DNA of 9,292 nt, taken from the NCBI GenBank assembly GCA_011524615.1, contig WTJZ01000219.1, forward strand, positions 1-9,292, read 5' to 3'. Positions 1-6,384 of this stretch are shown piece by piece. Each line of letters starts with the position of its first letter. The first letter of the stretch is position 1. A program made the position numbers and the translations under genes. The notes beneath the pieces were generated by a model. It worked only from the letters and a program-made list of their open reading frames with translations, was not told the origin of the DNA and did no database searches. The stretch comes from Akkermansiaceae bacterium (GTDB lineage: Bacteria; Verrucomicrobiota; Verrucomicrobiia; Verrucomicrobiales; Akkermansiaceae).

Positions 1-299
1 AGCACATAGTTATACGGGAGCTCTTCTTCATAGAACCCATTCTCCAATGCCCGTATAGTAGCAGACCTGACAAAGATCCTATACCATAGCTCTCTAGACT
101 CTACACCCTCGTTACTAAGAGGTAAGCAACCTACCTCCTCGGAGAGATCGCCGTTCCATGTAGGTACCTCCTTCAATAAGAGAACGTTAGACCAAGCCGT
201 AATGTAATGAGAGTGCCCTGGATCATTGAGTACATAGGACTCGATATCGCGGATAGTCACCTTTGAACAGGCAGTTTCAAATAGAGTTGGTCTCATCAT
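1..299 (-). CDS. Unrecognised protein, N-terminal part, cut by the left window edge
   Basis: Read on the minus strand from the ATG at 299, the frame stays open for 99 codons and runs off the window, so the C-terminus is not visible. The product begins MMRPTLFETACSKV and contains aromatic-rich stretches such as HYITAWSN and ELWYRIF. It looks like a soluble protein: I see no signal peptide and no membrane segment. I do not recognise a domain. The start is uncertain: ATG codons at 299 and 296 are adjacent, neither has a Shine-Dalgarno sequence, and the frame is also open further upstream into the helicase terminator. The gene lies 77 bp past that terminator, so it probably has its own promoter. 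A chance open frame of this length is unlikely but not excluded. Confidence 0.55.
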   Translation of the reverse strand, partial: MMRPTLFETACSKVTIRDIESYVLNDPGHSHYITAWSNVLLLKEVPTWNGDLSEEVGCLPLSNEGVESRELWYRIFVRSATIRALENGFYEEELPYNYV

Positions 300-365
300 A
301 GTTTCATTGCATAGGTCACTCCGATGGTGTCCTGTTCTGTTTCGTCTCAAGGATGCAGTCTCCTT

Positions 366-398
366 ATTAACCAACAACGCCAGCGTGAAGCTGGCGTT
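366..398 (-). terminator. Intrinsic terminator after the DEAD-box helicase gene
   Basis: The arms AACGCCAGC and GCTGGCGTT (376-384 and 390-398) pair perfectly over 9 bp around a 5-nt loop. On the minus strand the hairpin is followed by the T-rich stretch GTTGGTTAAT. It starts 11 nt after the helicase stop codon and closes the long minus-strand gene run. The plus-strand flank has no T-tract, so it should act in one direction. Confidence 0.8.
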
Positions 399-408
399 CT
401 CGATCATG

Positions 409-1524
409 TTAAAACTCCTTGAAGCTCACATTAAGGTCTTGTTCAAGACGCTTGAGGCGTTTGCGCTCGCGTGGCTCTAGGAGGAGGAGCGAGAGCCCCT
501 TATTCCCCGCTCGGCCGGTACGGCCCGCTCGGTGAGTGTAGTACTCGGCTTGGTCAGGTAACTGATGATGAAGGACAAAGCTGAGCCCCTCGATATCAAT
601 CCCTCGGGCAACGACATCAGTTGCGATAAGGAACTGTGAACGCTCCTTACGGAAGGCGCGGATAATCTTATCTCGCTCTTGTTGCGTCAGATCACCCGTG
701 ATCACATCGACCTCGAAGTTGCGCGACCCAAGCTTCTTCGCGAGCATAGTAGCGCCCGCCTTCGTACGGCAGAAGATGAGCCCTCGGTTATCTCCTTGGT
801 TACGGAGGAACTTGTAGATGAAGTCGTCCTTCTCCTCCTTCTCACAGAGTTGGTAACGGTGTGTGATGTCACGGTTCACGACGTTCTTCTCACTCACCTT
901 GATGAACTTAGGATCAGGAGACATCGCGCCTCTGACCAGCTCCTCAATGGCAGGTGGAAAGGTCGCCGAGAAGAGCCAGGTCGCACGGCGCTCACGACAG
1001 AGTGAAATGAGCTCACGGAGCTGCTCCTTGAACCCCATCGAGAGCATTTCGTCTGCTTCATCCAGTACGAGGTACTGAACTGTATTGATAAAGAGGGCGC
1101 GCTTCTGAATCAGCTCGATCAGACGGCCTGGCGTCCCAACGATGACTTGCGTCGGACGCTTCAGACGTGCCGCCTGCACTTGGATCTTATCGCCACCGCA
1201 GCAGACTTCCACAAAGGTCTTATTGGTCGCATACTTAGTGTACTTGAAGAGATCCTTCCCTACTTGCTTCGCTAGTTCACGCGTCGGTGTGATCACGAGT
1301 CCCTGTACACCCTCGGCCTTAGGGTTCATTCTCGTCAGGAGAGGGAGACCATAGGCGGCGGTCTTACCGGTACCCGTTTGTGCCTGGCCGATAGTGTCGA
1401 ACCCCTTATTGATCAGGTATGGGATCGCCTCTTGCTGAATAGGAGTTGGGTTACGGATCCCCAGTTCGTCGATCCCCTTGATCAAATCACTGGGGACTCC
1501 GAGAGTCTTAAATGGATGTGCCAT
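409..1524 (-). CDS. DEAD-box ATP-dependent RNA helicase, minimal core
   Basis: This is a 371-residue superfamily 2 helicase that unwinds RNA duplexes using ATP; family members act in ribosome assembly, mRNA turnover or cold adaptation. All core motifs are present in order: the Q motif (about 22-34), Walker A AQTGTGKT (48-55), TPTRELA (79-85), GG (110-111), TPGR (131-134), DEAD (155-158), SAT (186-188), LIFCRTK (249-255), ATDVVARGID (301-310) and HRAGRTGR (331-338). It ends about 30 residues after motif VI. It therefore lacks the RNA-binding or basic C-terminal extensions of DeaD/CsdA, DbpA and many RhlE proteins, and the exact subfamily cannot be assigned. The ATG lies 2 nt after the def stop codon with no Shine-Dalgarno sequence, which suggests translational coupling to def. 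A terminator follows directly. Confidence 0.96.
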   Translation of the reverse strand: MAHPFKTLGVPSDLIKGIDELGIRNPTPIQQEAIPYLINKGFDTIGQAQTGTGKTAAYGLPLLTRMNPKAEGVQGLVITPTRELAKQVGKDLFKYTKYATNKTFVEVCCGGDKIQVQAARLKRPTQVIVGTPGRLIELIQKRALFINTVQYLVLDEADEMLSMGFKEQLRELISLCRERRATWLFSATFPPAIEELVRGAMSPDPKFIKVSEKNVVNRDITHRYQLCEKEEKDDFIYKFLRNQGDNRGLIFCRTKAGATMLAKKLGSRNFEVDVITGDLTQQERDKIIRAFRKERSQFLIATDVVARGIDIEGLSFVLHHQLPDQAEYYTHRAGRTGRAGNKGLSLLLLEPRERKRLKRLEQDLNVSFKEF

Positions 1525-1526
1525 GT

Positions 1527-2090
1527 CTAGTATTGTTGACGTTTAGTAAGGCGCTTGAGAGCGGCGTTGACGCGCACCTTTGCCACACTGGTGAGGCGGT
1601 CGACATATAAGATCCCGTTGAGGTGATCCGTCTCATGCTGGATCGCACGCGCGAGGAGTCCATCAGACTCTAGTTCCATGACAGAGCCGTCGAGTTGTGG
1701 GAGCTTAGCTCTCACGATAGAAGGGCGATTGACCTTTGCCTGGACACCTTGAATACTCAGGCAGCCTTCTTTATCTGCTTCCATTGGCTCGAGCAGCTCC
1801 AGCTCAGGGTTAAAGAAGACGATCGGCATATGATCTGGCATGTCCTCAGGAGCGATGTCTTCACCATTGATCTTGAGGAAGCTAATACACTCTGGGTCAT
1901 GTGACACATCTACCACCGCGAGCTGTAGATCAACTCCTACCTGAGGAGCGGCTAGTCCGACTCCGGCAGCATCCTCCATCGTCTCGATCATATCGGCAGC
2001 GAGCGTCTGAAGTTCTTCTGTAACCTTAGCTACAGGCTTACACTTTTTCCTAAGTACAGGGTCTCCGTACTGAACGATGGGCATGATCAT
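1527..2090 (-). CDS. def: Peptide deformylase
   Basis: Def removes the formyl group from the N-terminal formyl-methionine of nascent proteins at the ribosome; it is an Fe(II)/Zn metalloenzyme. All three signature motifs are present in the 187-residue product: GVGLAAPQVG (43-52), EGCLS (108-112) with metal ligand Cys110, and QHETDHLNG (151-159) with ligands His152 and His156 and catalytic Glu153. Length is normal to slightly long. The start is the ATG at 2090 or the one at 2084 (MIMPIVQYGDP); an in-frame TAG two codons upstream rules out anything longer. A GGAGG sits just after the exbD stop but about 27 nt from the start, too far for usual ribosome binding. The gene follows exbD by 32 bp and is followed 2 nt later by the helicase, so the three are probably cotranscribed. 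Confidence 0.97.
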   Translation of the reverse strand: MIMPIVQYGDPVLRKKCKPVAKVTEELQTLAADMIETMEDAAGVGLAAPQVGVDLQLAVVDVSHDPECISFLKINGEDIAPEDMPDHMPIVFFNPELELLEPMEADKEGCLSIQGVQAKVNRPSIVRAKLPQLDGSVMELESDGLLARAIQHETDHLNGILYVDRLTSVAKVRVNAALKRLTKRQQY

Positions 2091-2122
2091 AATCTAATAG
2101 TGAAATGGGTTATTCCCCCTCC

Positions 2123-2542
2123 TTATTTAGCAGGGAGTTTGATTCGCGCGGGCACGTCTTTTATTTCGATGTCTGCTTTTGTCAAGGCATCCCAAATAAA
2201 GAAAAGCTGACTCAAGTTCACGGTCTCGTCTGCCTCGAGCTCTAACTTCCCTTCAGGGTTTTGCTCCTTGAAGGATTGCAAGGCCGCAGCCAACGCCTCC
2301 GCCTCGACCACCGCACCATCTAAGGTGATCTCGCCCTCCTTCGAGACGGCCAATACGGCTCTCGTATCAGAGACCGATTGCGAGGGCAGCTCCTTAACAG
2401 TAGGTAAGTCGATCTCTAAGACTGGACGCGACTTCTTAAAGGTCGTAGTCACGATGAAGAAGATGAGCAGAATCGCTAAGATATCGATCAGGGCAATGAT
2501 CGGCACCTCTGGAGTCTTGCGATGAGATTCTTGTAGTTTCAC
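2123..2542 (-). CDS. exbD: ExbD/TolR-family energy-transducing protein
   Basis: ExbD (139 residues) is the single-span partner of ExbB in an inner-membrane complex that uses the proton gradient to drive TonB-dependent outer-membrane transport or, for TolR, envelope upkeep. A short cytoplasmic N-terminus (1-14) leads into one membrane helix at about 15-35 that carries Asp20, the expected proton-path residue of the family. The periplasmic domain follows (about 40-139, ending PARIKLPAK). The start is a GTG at 2542, 3 nt after the exbB stop codon, so translation is probably coupled. ExbD and TolR cannot be told apart from sequence alone here. No tonB, tolA, tolB or pal lies in the window. Confidence 0.92.
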   Translation of the reverse strand: MKLQESHRKTPEVPIIALIDILAILLIFFIVTTTFKKSRPVLEIDLPTVKELPSQSVSDTRAVLAVSKEGEITLDGAVVEAEALAAALQSFKEQNPEGKLELEADETVNLSQLFFIWDALTKADIEIKDVPARIKLPAK

Positions 2543-2545
2543 AGC

Positions 2546-3154
2546 TTACTTCAAGTTCGTGCAGAGTTGTGAGAGTAAGAGCTCTAGGCGCGCCGTAAAG
2601 GTCTCCAAACGGCGATTAAAGTACGAGTACGCGATCACACTAGGTACCGCTACCGCTAGACCTGCGATCGTCGTACTCAGCGCCATCGCGATCCCCTTGG
2701 CAATTCCCGAGTGATCCTCTGAGGCTCCGACATCATTGAAGACGGTCACTAGACCTGAGGCTGTTCCGAGGAGCCCGAGGAGTGGCGCGATAGTAATGAT
2801 CACCTCTAGGATGTTCATTCCTGCACGGAGTCTGGTGAGTTCCTTACGTGCCGCAGCTTCGACCAAATCCTCCGTAGGCTTTTGTTCGATCAGGCGACAG
2901 AGACGGGCGAGAACGGAGTTACCATCATGATACTCCCCTCTGAGCTGATCGAGTGCCACGGTTCCCGCGAGGATCTTAGGCTCTAACTCTGACGGGATAA
3001 TACGATGTGCCCCGAGCGCCTGAACCTTCCAAATCATGATCGCTACAGAGACGATCGAACAGACTAGTAGGATCGCCATGAAGATTCCTCCCTGGGAGAA
3101 ATACTTAAACGCGTCAAACATGGGATTAGCCCCCTCTGCCAGAAAAAGTGTCAT
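2546..3154 (-). CDS. exbB: ExbB/TolQ/MotA-family proton channel protein
   Basis: This is the pore-forming partner of ExbD, expected to assemble as a pentamer in the inner membrane around the ExbD helices. The 202-residue product has three membrane helices: about 23-44, 113-135 and 154-178. Between the first two lies a cytoplasmic segment with charged helices (about 50-112). The family signature APLLGLLGTASGLVTVF (123-139) and AMALSTTIAGLAVAVP (156-171) supply the small and Thr residues that line the proton path. Two starts are possible. The ATG at 3154 lies inside an inverted repeat; the ATG at 3121 (MFDAFKYF) is preceded by GAGGGGG, the best Shine-Dalgarno-like stretch in the window. I keep the longer form because its extra 11 residues resemble those of relatives, with moderate certainty. 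It is tightly linked to exbD. Confidence 0.93.
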   Translation of the reverse strand: MTLFLAEGANPMFDAFKYFSQGGIFMAILLVCSIVSVAIMIWKVQALGAHRIIPSELEPKILAGTVALDQLRGEYHDGNSVLARLCRLIEQKPTEDLVEAAARKELTRLRAGMNILEVIITIAPLLGLLGTASGLVTVFNDVGASEDHSGIAKGIAMALSTTIAGLAVAVPSVIAYSYFNRRLETFTARLELLLSQLCTNLK

Positions 3155-3180
3155 ATAGCGCGTGATACTCCACTATATGA
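3151..3180 (-). promoter_or_regulatory. Inverted repeat overlapping the exbB start (possible operator or mRNA hairpin)
   Basis: The 8-bp arms TCATATAG (3151-3158) and CTATATGA (3173-3180) are perfect inverted repeats separated by 14 nt. On the minus strand the upstream arm contains TATAGT, a good -10-like hexamer, although I see no matching -35 at normal spacing. The downstream arm contains the ATG of the long form of exbB. It could be an operator covering promoter and start, or an AU-rich mRNA hairpin that hides the start codon. Confidence 0.4.
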
Positions 3181-3247
3181 TCCATTCGGACAAGCGTTTT
3201 TTAGCAATGTTCAATTCCAGAATAATCCAGCTGTCATGAGACTAATT

Positions 3248-3670
3248 CTAATGACGGCGGCGACGGCGAGTTCTGCGTGACTCCATATTGTTATTCATAT
3301 TCGCTAAGAAGTAAGCTTGCGCCCTCTTCGTCCTCAGAGATCGCCATACGTATGCGGCTACTCCGCCCCAGAGTCCAGTCCAAACCATATTCGAAAAAGT
3401 GACCTGATCAACTATCCCTAAAAGTATTAAGAGAAGCTTAATACTACAAAAAATCATCACCAATAATGCCACCCATCTCGTACACCAATAAGCCGAATTG
3501 ACCCCATAAAGTAGAAGCTGGCCGCCCACCATGCAAAAAATAAGATAAAGCCCACCAATACCAAAACCCCGACAGAAATCTATAAGCATGAAGACTCCTA
3601 GAGCAATCAGCAAGGAACCTACACACGTCACCTCAGTGGGTCTTACAGGTCTTACACGTCTCGGTTTCAT
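3248..3670 (-). CDS. Small four-helix membrane protein of unknown function with an arginine-rich tail
   Basis: I do not recognise this 140-residue protein. A basic N-terminus (MKPRRVRPVRP) precedes four predicted membrane helices at about 14-32, 37-55, 65-86 and 93-109. A basic segment follows (SLRTKRAQ), then an Asn/Met-rich linker (NMNNNME, 124-130) and the tail SRRTRRRRRH. The charge pattern suggests both ends are cytoplasmic. It contains four cysteines in or next to the helices (16, 33, 46, 63) plus one at 75. The ATG at 3670 has no Shine-Dalgarno sequence. It sits alone between the PAP2 gene (107 bp upstream) and exbB (93 bp downstream), so its link to either is unclear. The coding evidence is the clean helix pattern and the open frame; a function cannot be given. 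Confidence 0.75.
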   Translation of the reverse strand: MKPRRVRPVRPTEVTCVGSLLIALGVFMLIDFCRGFGIGGLYLIFCMVGGQLLLYGVNSAYWCTRWVALLVMIFCSIKLLLILLGIVDQVTFSNMVWTGLWGGVAAYVWRSLRTKRAQAYFLANMNNNMESRRTRRRRRH

Positions 3671-3727
3671 CGAGTGAGGGTTATCTACTTTAGATTAATG
3701 AGTCAAGACAACTGCGTTGTTAGACGA

Positions 3728-3767
3728 CAGTGACATCTCACAACAGCCCTATGTGAGCAAGTCACTG
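3728..3767 (-). other. Nested hairpin just after the PAP2 gene (possible terminator or 3'-end structure)
   Basis: The outer arms CAGTGAC and GTCACTG (3728-3734, 3761-3767) enclose inner arms CTCACA and TGTGAG (3737-3742, 3752-3757) around a 9-nt loop, giving 13 bp with one small 2x3 internal loop. It begins 11 nt after the PAP2 stop codon on the minus strand, the usual place for a terminator. The bases that follow (TCGTCTAAC) are not a real U-tract, so termination would be weak or factor-assisted. It may instead protect the mRNA 3' end. Confidence 0.5.
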
Positions 3768-3777
3768 AGCGCATGCA

Positions 3778-4464
3778 TCACGCCGTTTGACGCTTCTTCC
3801 GTCTCGCAGCGAGATACCCAGCGGCGATCCCCATTGCCGCTCCATGAGTCGAATCCATCGGGAAATGGTGATTACCATACATTCTGGAAAAGGTCACTGC
3901 CGTAGCAAAGACGAGTGAAGGCCAACCCGCCTTAGGGGCATACATCATGATCGCGGCGGCACTCCCCATACTTCCGGCAGCGTGGCCAGAAGGATATCCA
4001 TGCGTCTTGGCCTTCTTGTTAGGCCCGATGAAGCTTCGGTAGGTGAGCTCACTCTTATCTGTCATCGATGGGCGGGCTCGACCAGCTGTCATCTTAACGA
4101 CACGCGAAGTAATCCCCGAAAGCAGACCTCCGAGTAAGAAAACTAAAGCGATGCGATACCAGTTACGTCTCTTGCGAAAGACCGCCCAGAGGACAAAGAC
4201 AACCGCCCATACAACATTAAACCAGAAGAAGTCACCCGCCACCGCTAGGAAGTCCTCTAGCCACTTATAAGTCTCTCCACCATCCGCTCGGATGATGTCG
4301 ATCCACTTCCGATCATTAGGGAAGATTAACGGCCACGTAATCGCGACAAAGGCTAGATAAATCCCGAGCACGATCAACCCGCGCTCCTTGATGTTTAGCT
4401 TAAAGTGAGTCCAGACATCGATCCATGCCTCTTTTAACTCCTTCTTCCAATTGTGGTCGCTCAT
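3778..4464 (-). CDS. PAP2-family membrane phosphatase (phosphatidic acid phosphatase type 2)
   Basis: These enzymes remove phosphate from lipid substrates such as phosphatidic acid, phosphatidylglycerol phosphate or undecaprenyl pyrophosphate at the cytoplasmic membrane; the substrate here is not known. The 228-residue product has the complete catalytic triad of motifs: KX6RP at 124-132 (K124, R131, P132), PSGH at 158-161, and SRX5HX3D at 193-204 (R194, H200, D204). Hydrophobic segments lie at about 29-48, 75-96, 104-120, 163-175 and 181-192, with another near 208-220. The tail is basic (ARRKKRQTA). The ATG at 4464 has no Shine-Dalgarno sequence; a TAGTTAGATACT stretch abuts it. It follows hemA by 90 bp, so it may be either in the hemA operon or expressed on its own. 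Confidence 0.93.
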   Translation of the reverse strand: MSDHNWKKELKEAWIDVWTHFKLNIKERGLIVLGIYLAFVAITWPLIFPNDRKWIDIIRADGGETYKWLEDFLAVAGDFFWFNVVWAVVFVLWAVFRKRRNWYRIALVFLLGGLLSGITSRVVKMTAGRARPSMTDKSELTYRSFIGPNKKAKTHGYPSGHAAGSMGSAAAIMMYAPKAGWPSLVFATAVTFSRMYGNHHFPMDSTHGAAMGIAAGYLAARRKKRQTA

Positions 4465-4554
4465 AGTATCTAACTACGTTGAGCCGCATCACAGAGCAAT
4501 TCTTAATCGAACCAATTTACGCGCCGCGATACTGCCAGGAGTATAGGGACTCGA

Positions 4555-5565
4555 CTACACACCTACGAGTCGAGCCTTAGCGATCTCCTCCTCGATGATC
4601 TCCTCGCACTTCTCGATCTCACGTTGACGACTAGCACGGTTATCAGCGGCCTGAGCCTCTAATGAGTCGATATCAAAGAGGTACACCTCGTCAAAGTCAC
4701 GGCATGTAGGGTCGATGTCTCTCGGTACGGCGAGGTCTATGAGGAAGAGCGGACGGTACTTACGCTTCTTCCTCACACGCTCGATCTGCTCAGGTGTCAC
4801 CACGAAGTGTGGTGCCCCCGTCGATGAAATGATCACATCAGTCTGCAAGAGCACATCCTCCCAGGCATCAAAGTGGAGAGCCAGTCCATTGAACTCCTTC
4901 GCCATCTCTACCGCCTTCTCAAAGGAACGGTTAGCGACGTGAATCGACTTCGCCCCTCTGGACTGAAGACTCTGGGCTGTTACCCGACTAATCTCACCAG
5001 CTCCTAACAAGAGAACCTGTGAGTCACGTAAGTTACCAAAGATACGCTGCGCGAGATCGACTGCGACACTCCCCGTAGAGATATTGCCCTCTTGGATCTT
5101 CGTCATGGTACGAACCTTCTTACCAACACTGAAGGCCTTTTGAAAAAGCTTATTGAGCCCCTTGGACGTCACCCCTAGGTCTTGTGCCTGACGGTAGGCC
5201 TCCTTCACTTGCCCAAAAATTTCGGTCTCGCCCAGTACCATAGAGTCGAGTCCTGCACAGACACGGCATAGGTGCCTGACGGTATCGATCTTTGACTGAG
5301 TATAGAGATGCTGTTCAGGGATGAGTACTCCCTCAGAACTCTCAGAGAAGACCCCGTACATCTCCTCGATCGCACGCTGAGCATGATCAGCCGCCATGTA
5401 GTACTCTGTACGGTTACATGTAGAGAGTACCAGACTCTCCTTGATCCCAGGTACATCTAAAAGTTGACGACTACGAGCGCCTAAGTCGGTCTTAGATACA
5501 GCTACCTTCTCCCGTAGCTCTACAGGGGCAGTATGATAGTTAAGGCCAATACATGCGAGTTCCAT
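4555..5565 (-). CDS. hemA: Glutamyl-tRNA reductase, lacking the C-terminal dimerisation domain
   Basis: HemA reduces the glutamate on glutamyl-tRNA(Glu) to glutamate-1-semialdehyde with NADPH, the first committed step of the C5 route to haem. The start is the ATG at 5565 (MELACIGLNYHT); the frame runs 43 codons further upstream, but that part overlaps the preceding gene and matches no family sequence. Visible features are the N-terminal catalytic domain with nucleophile Cys50 in STCNRTE, GLDSMVLGETEI (105-116), the NADPH-binding LGAGEI (187-192) and AVPRDIDP (279-286). The protein ends at residue 336 (EEEIAKARLVGV). The E. coli enzyme has about 418 residues; the missing part is the helical dimerisation domain. 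Only 90 bp separate the stop from the next gene, so a frameshift cannot hide it. The start is 13 nt after the upstream membrane gene. Confidence 0.96.
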   Translation of the reverse strand: MELACIGLNYHTAPVELREKVAVSKTDLGARSRQLLDVPGIKESLVLSTCNRTEYYMAADHAQRAIEEMYGVFSESSEGVLIPEQHLYTQSKIDTVRHLCRVCAGLDSMVLGETEIFGQVKEAYRQAQDLGVTSKGLNKLFQKAFSVGKKVRTMTKIQEGNISTGSVAVDLAQRIFGNLRDSQVLLLGAGEISRVTAQSLQSRGAKSIHVANRSFEKAVEMAKEFNGLALHFDAWEDVLLQTDVIISSTGAPHFVVTPEQIERVRKKRKYRPLFLIDLAVPRDIDPTCRDFDEVYLFDIDSLEAQAADNRASRQREIEKCEEIIEEEIAKARLVGV

Positions 5566-5578
5566 AACAATAGATGAG

Positions 5579-6343
5579 TTAGATAATGAAAAAGAGGAGG
5601 CAAGAAAGTAAAAATAACCCCACCGTGATACGAGCAAAGAGCTTCGGAGGCATTCCCTGCCACTTATACCATACGAGTAAGGCCACATACGCAATCCATA
5701 CTCCTCCAGCAGTGATGAGGTGACTCAAGCCACTCTCAATCGTCGTCACGAATCCAGCCGCGATCCCTAGAGAGAGAACCACGACACCCAACAATAAAAG
5801 TCTATCTACCGACTGCACTAGGGTATTGACAGGAGGCATCTTCATACTGACCCATCCAGCCTTCTGCGCCTTGAGTCGCGTATCGAGAACGAGGAACATA
5901 AATGCCGCCAGAGCCCCTAAGCCCAAAGCCCCAAATGATAATACAGAGGTCGCAGCATGACTCTCCTTCCACGGATCAAGGTGCTCCGCTCGTACGGGAT
6001 TCTCAGATAACATCCCGGGAACCAGTACTAATCCCAAAAAGAGCGCAACCATCGGTGCTGAAAATAATCCTAAGAGTGAAACACGATAGGTCCCGCCGGT
6101 AAGCACATACACGAGACTCAGTGACCAAGCGATAAACAAGAAGACTTCCCCCGCATCCATCAGAGGGCACGCTCCGCGCAACTCACCTCTCACACCGAGA
6201 GCCATCGTGATCGAGACACATGACACGATACCGAGTACAAATGATACAGTCTTACTTGCTTGCCCGCTTTTCAAACGAACCCAACCAAGTACGGCAGAGG
6301 TCAGCGAGACCACTATTCCTATCCATATCCAGAGTAACATCAT
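5579..6343 (-). CDS. HemX/CcsA-like integral membrane protein, cytochrome c assembly family
   Basis: This 254-residue protein has eight predicted membrane helices (about 1-22, 33-51, 67-82, 88-109, 133-152, 182-199, 213-228, 239-254), the layout of HemX and of the CcsA/CcmC family, which handle haem at the cytoplasmic membrane. Two histidines fit family positions: His129 before helix 5 and His208 before helix 7. The tryptophan-rich WxWD haem-binding motif of true cytochrome c synthesis proteins is not present, which favours a HemX-like role. In Bacillus, HemX sits beside hemA and affects HemA abundance; the gene here ends 13 nt before hemA, which fits that pairing. The start is set at the ATG at 6343, with another ATG one codon later. 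A TTG at 6406 would add 21 residues but overlaps rnc. Confidence 0.8.
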   Translation of the reverse strand: MMLLWIWIGIVVSLTSAVLGWVRLKSGQASKTVSFVLGIVSCVSITMALGVRGELRGACPLMDAGEVFLFIAWSLSLVYVLTGGTYRVSLLGLFSAPMVALFLGLVLVPGMLSENPVRAEHLDPWKESHAATSVLSFGALGLGALAAFMFLVLDTRLKAQKAGWVSMKMPPVNTLVQSVDRLLLLGVVVLSLGIAAGFVTTIESGLSHLITAGGVWIAYVALLVWYKWQGMPPKLFARITVGLFLLSCLLFFII

Positions 6344-6384
6344 AATTGTATTAGCATTGTTTAGACCAACTCTTACAGTACGCT

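Noticed and set aside
679..1354. Open frames on the plus strand opposite the DEAD-box helicase gene
   Set aside because: They are antisense shadows of a gene whose every motif is intact, and their products are low in plausible fold content.
3671..3710. Promoter before the small membrane protein: TTGACT and TAGATA-like boxes on the minus strand
   Set aside because: The two boxes are not at a normal spacing from one another; other pairings match poorly.
4548..4571. Inverted repeat GACTCG/CGAGTC across the hemA stop codon as a terminator
   Set aside because: The stem is only 6 bp with a long loop and is not followed by a T-tract.
5566..5694. Longer N-terminus for HemA
   Set aside because: It overlaps the 3' end of the HemX-like gene and is unlike any HemA start.
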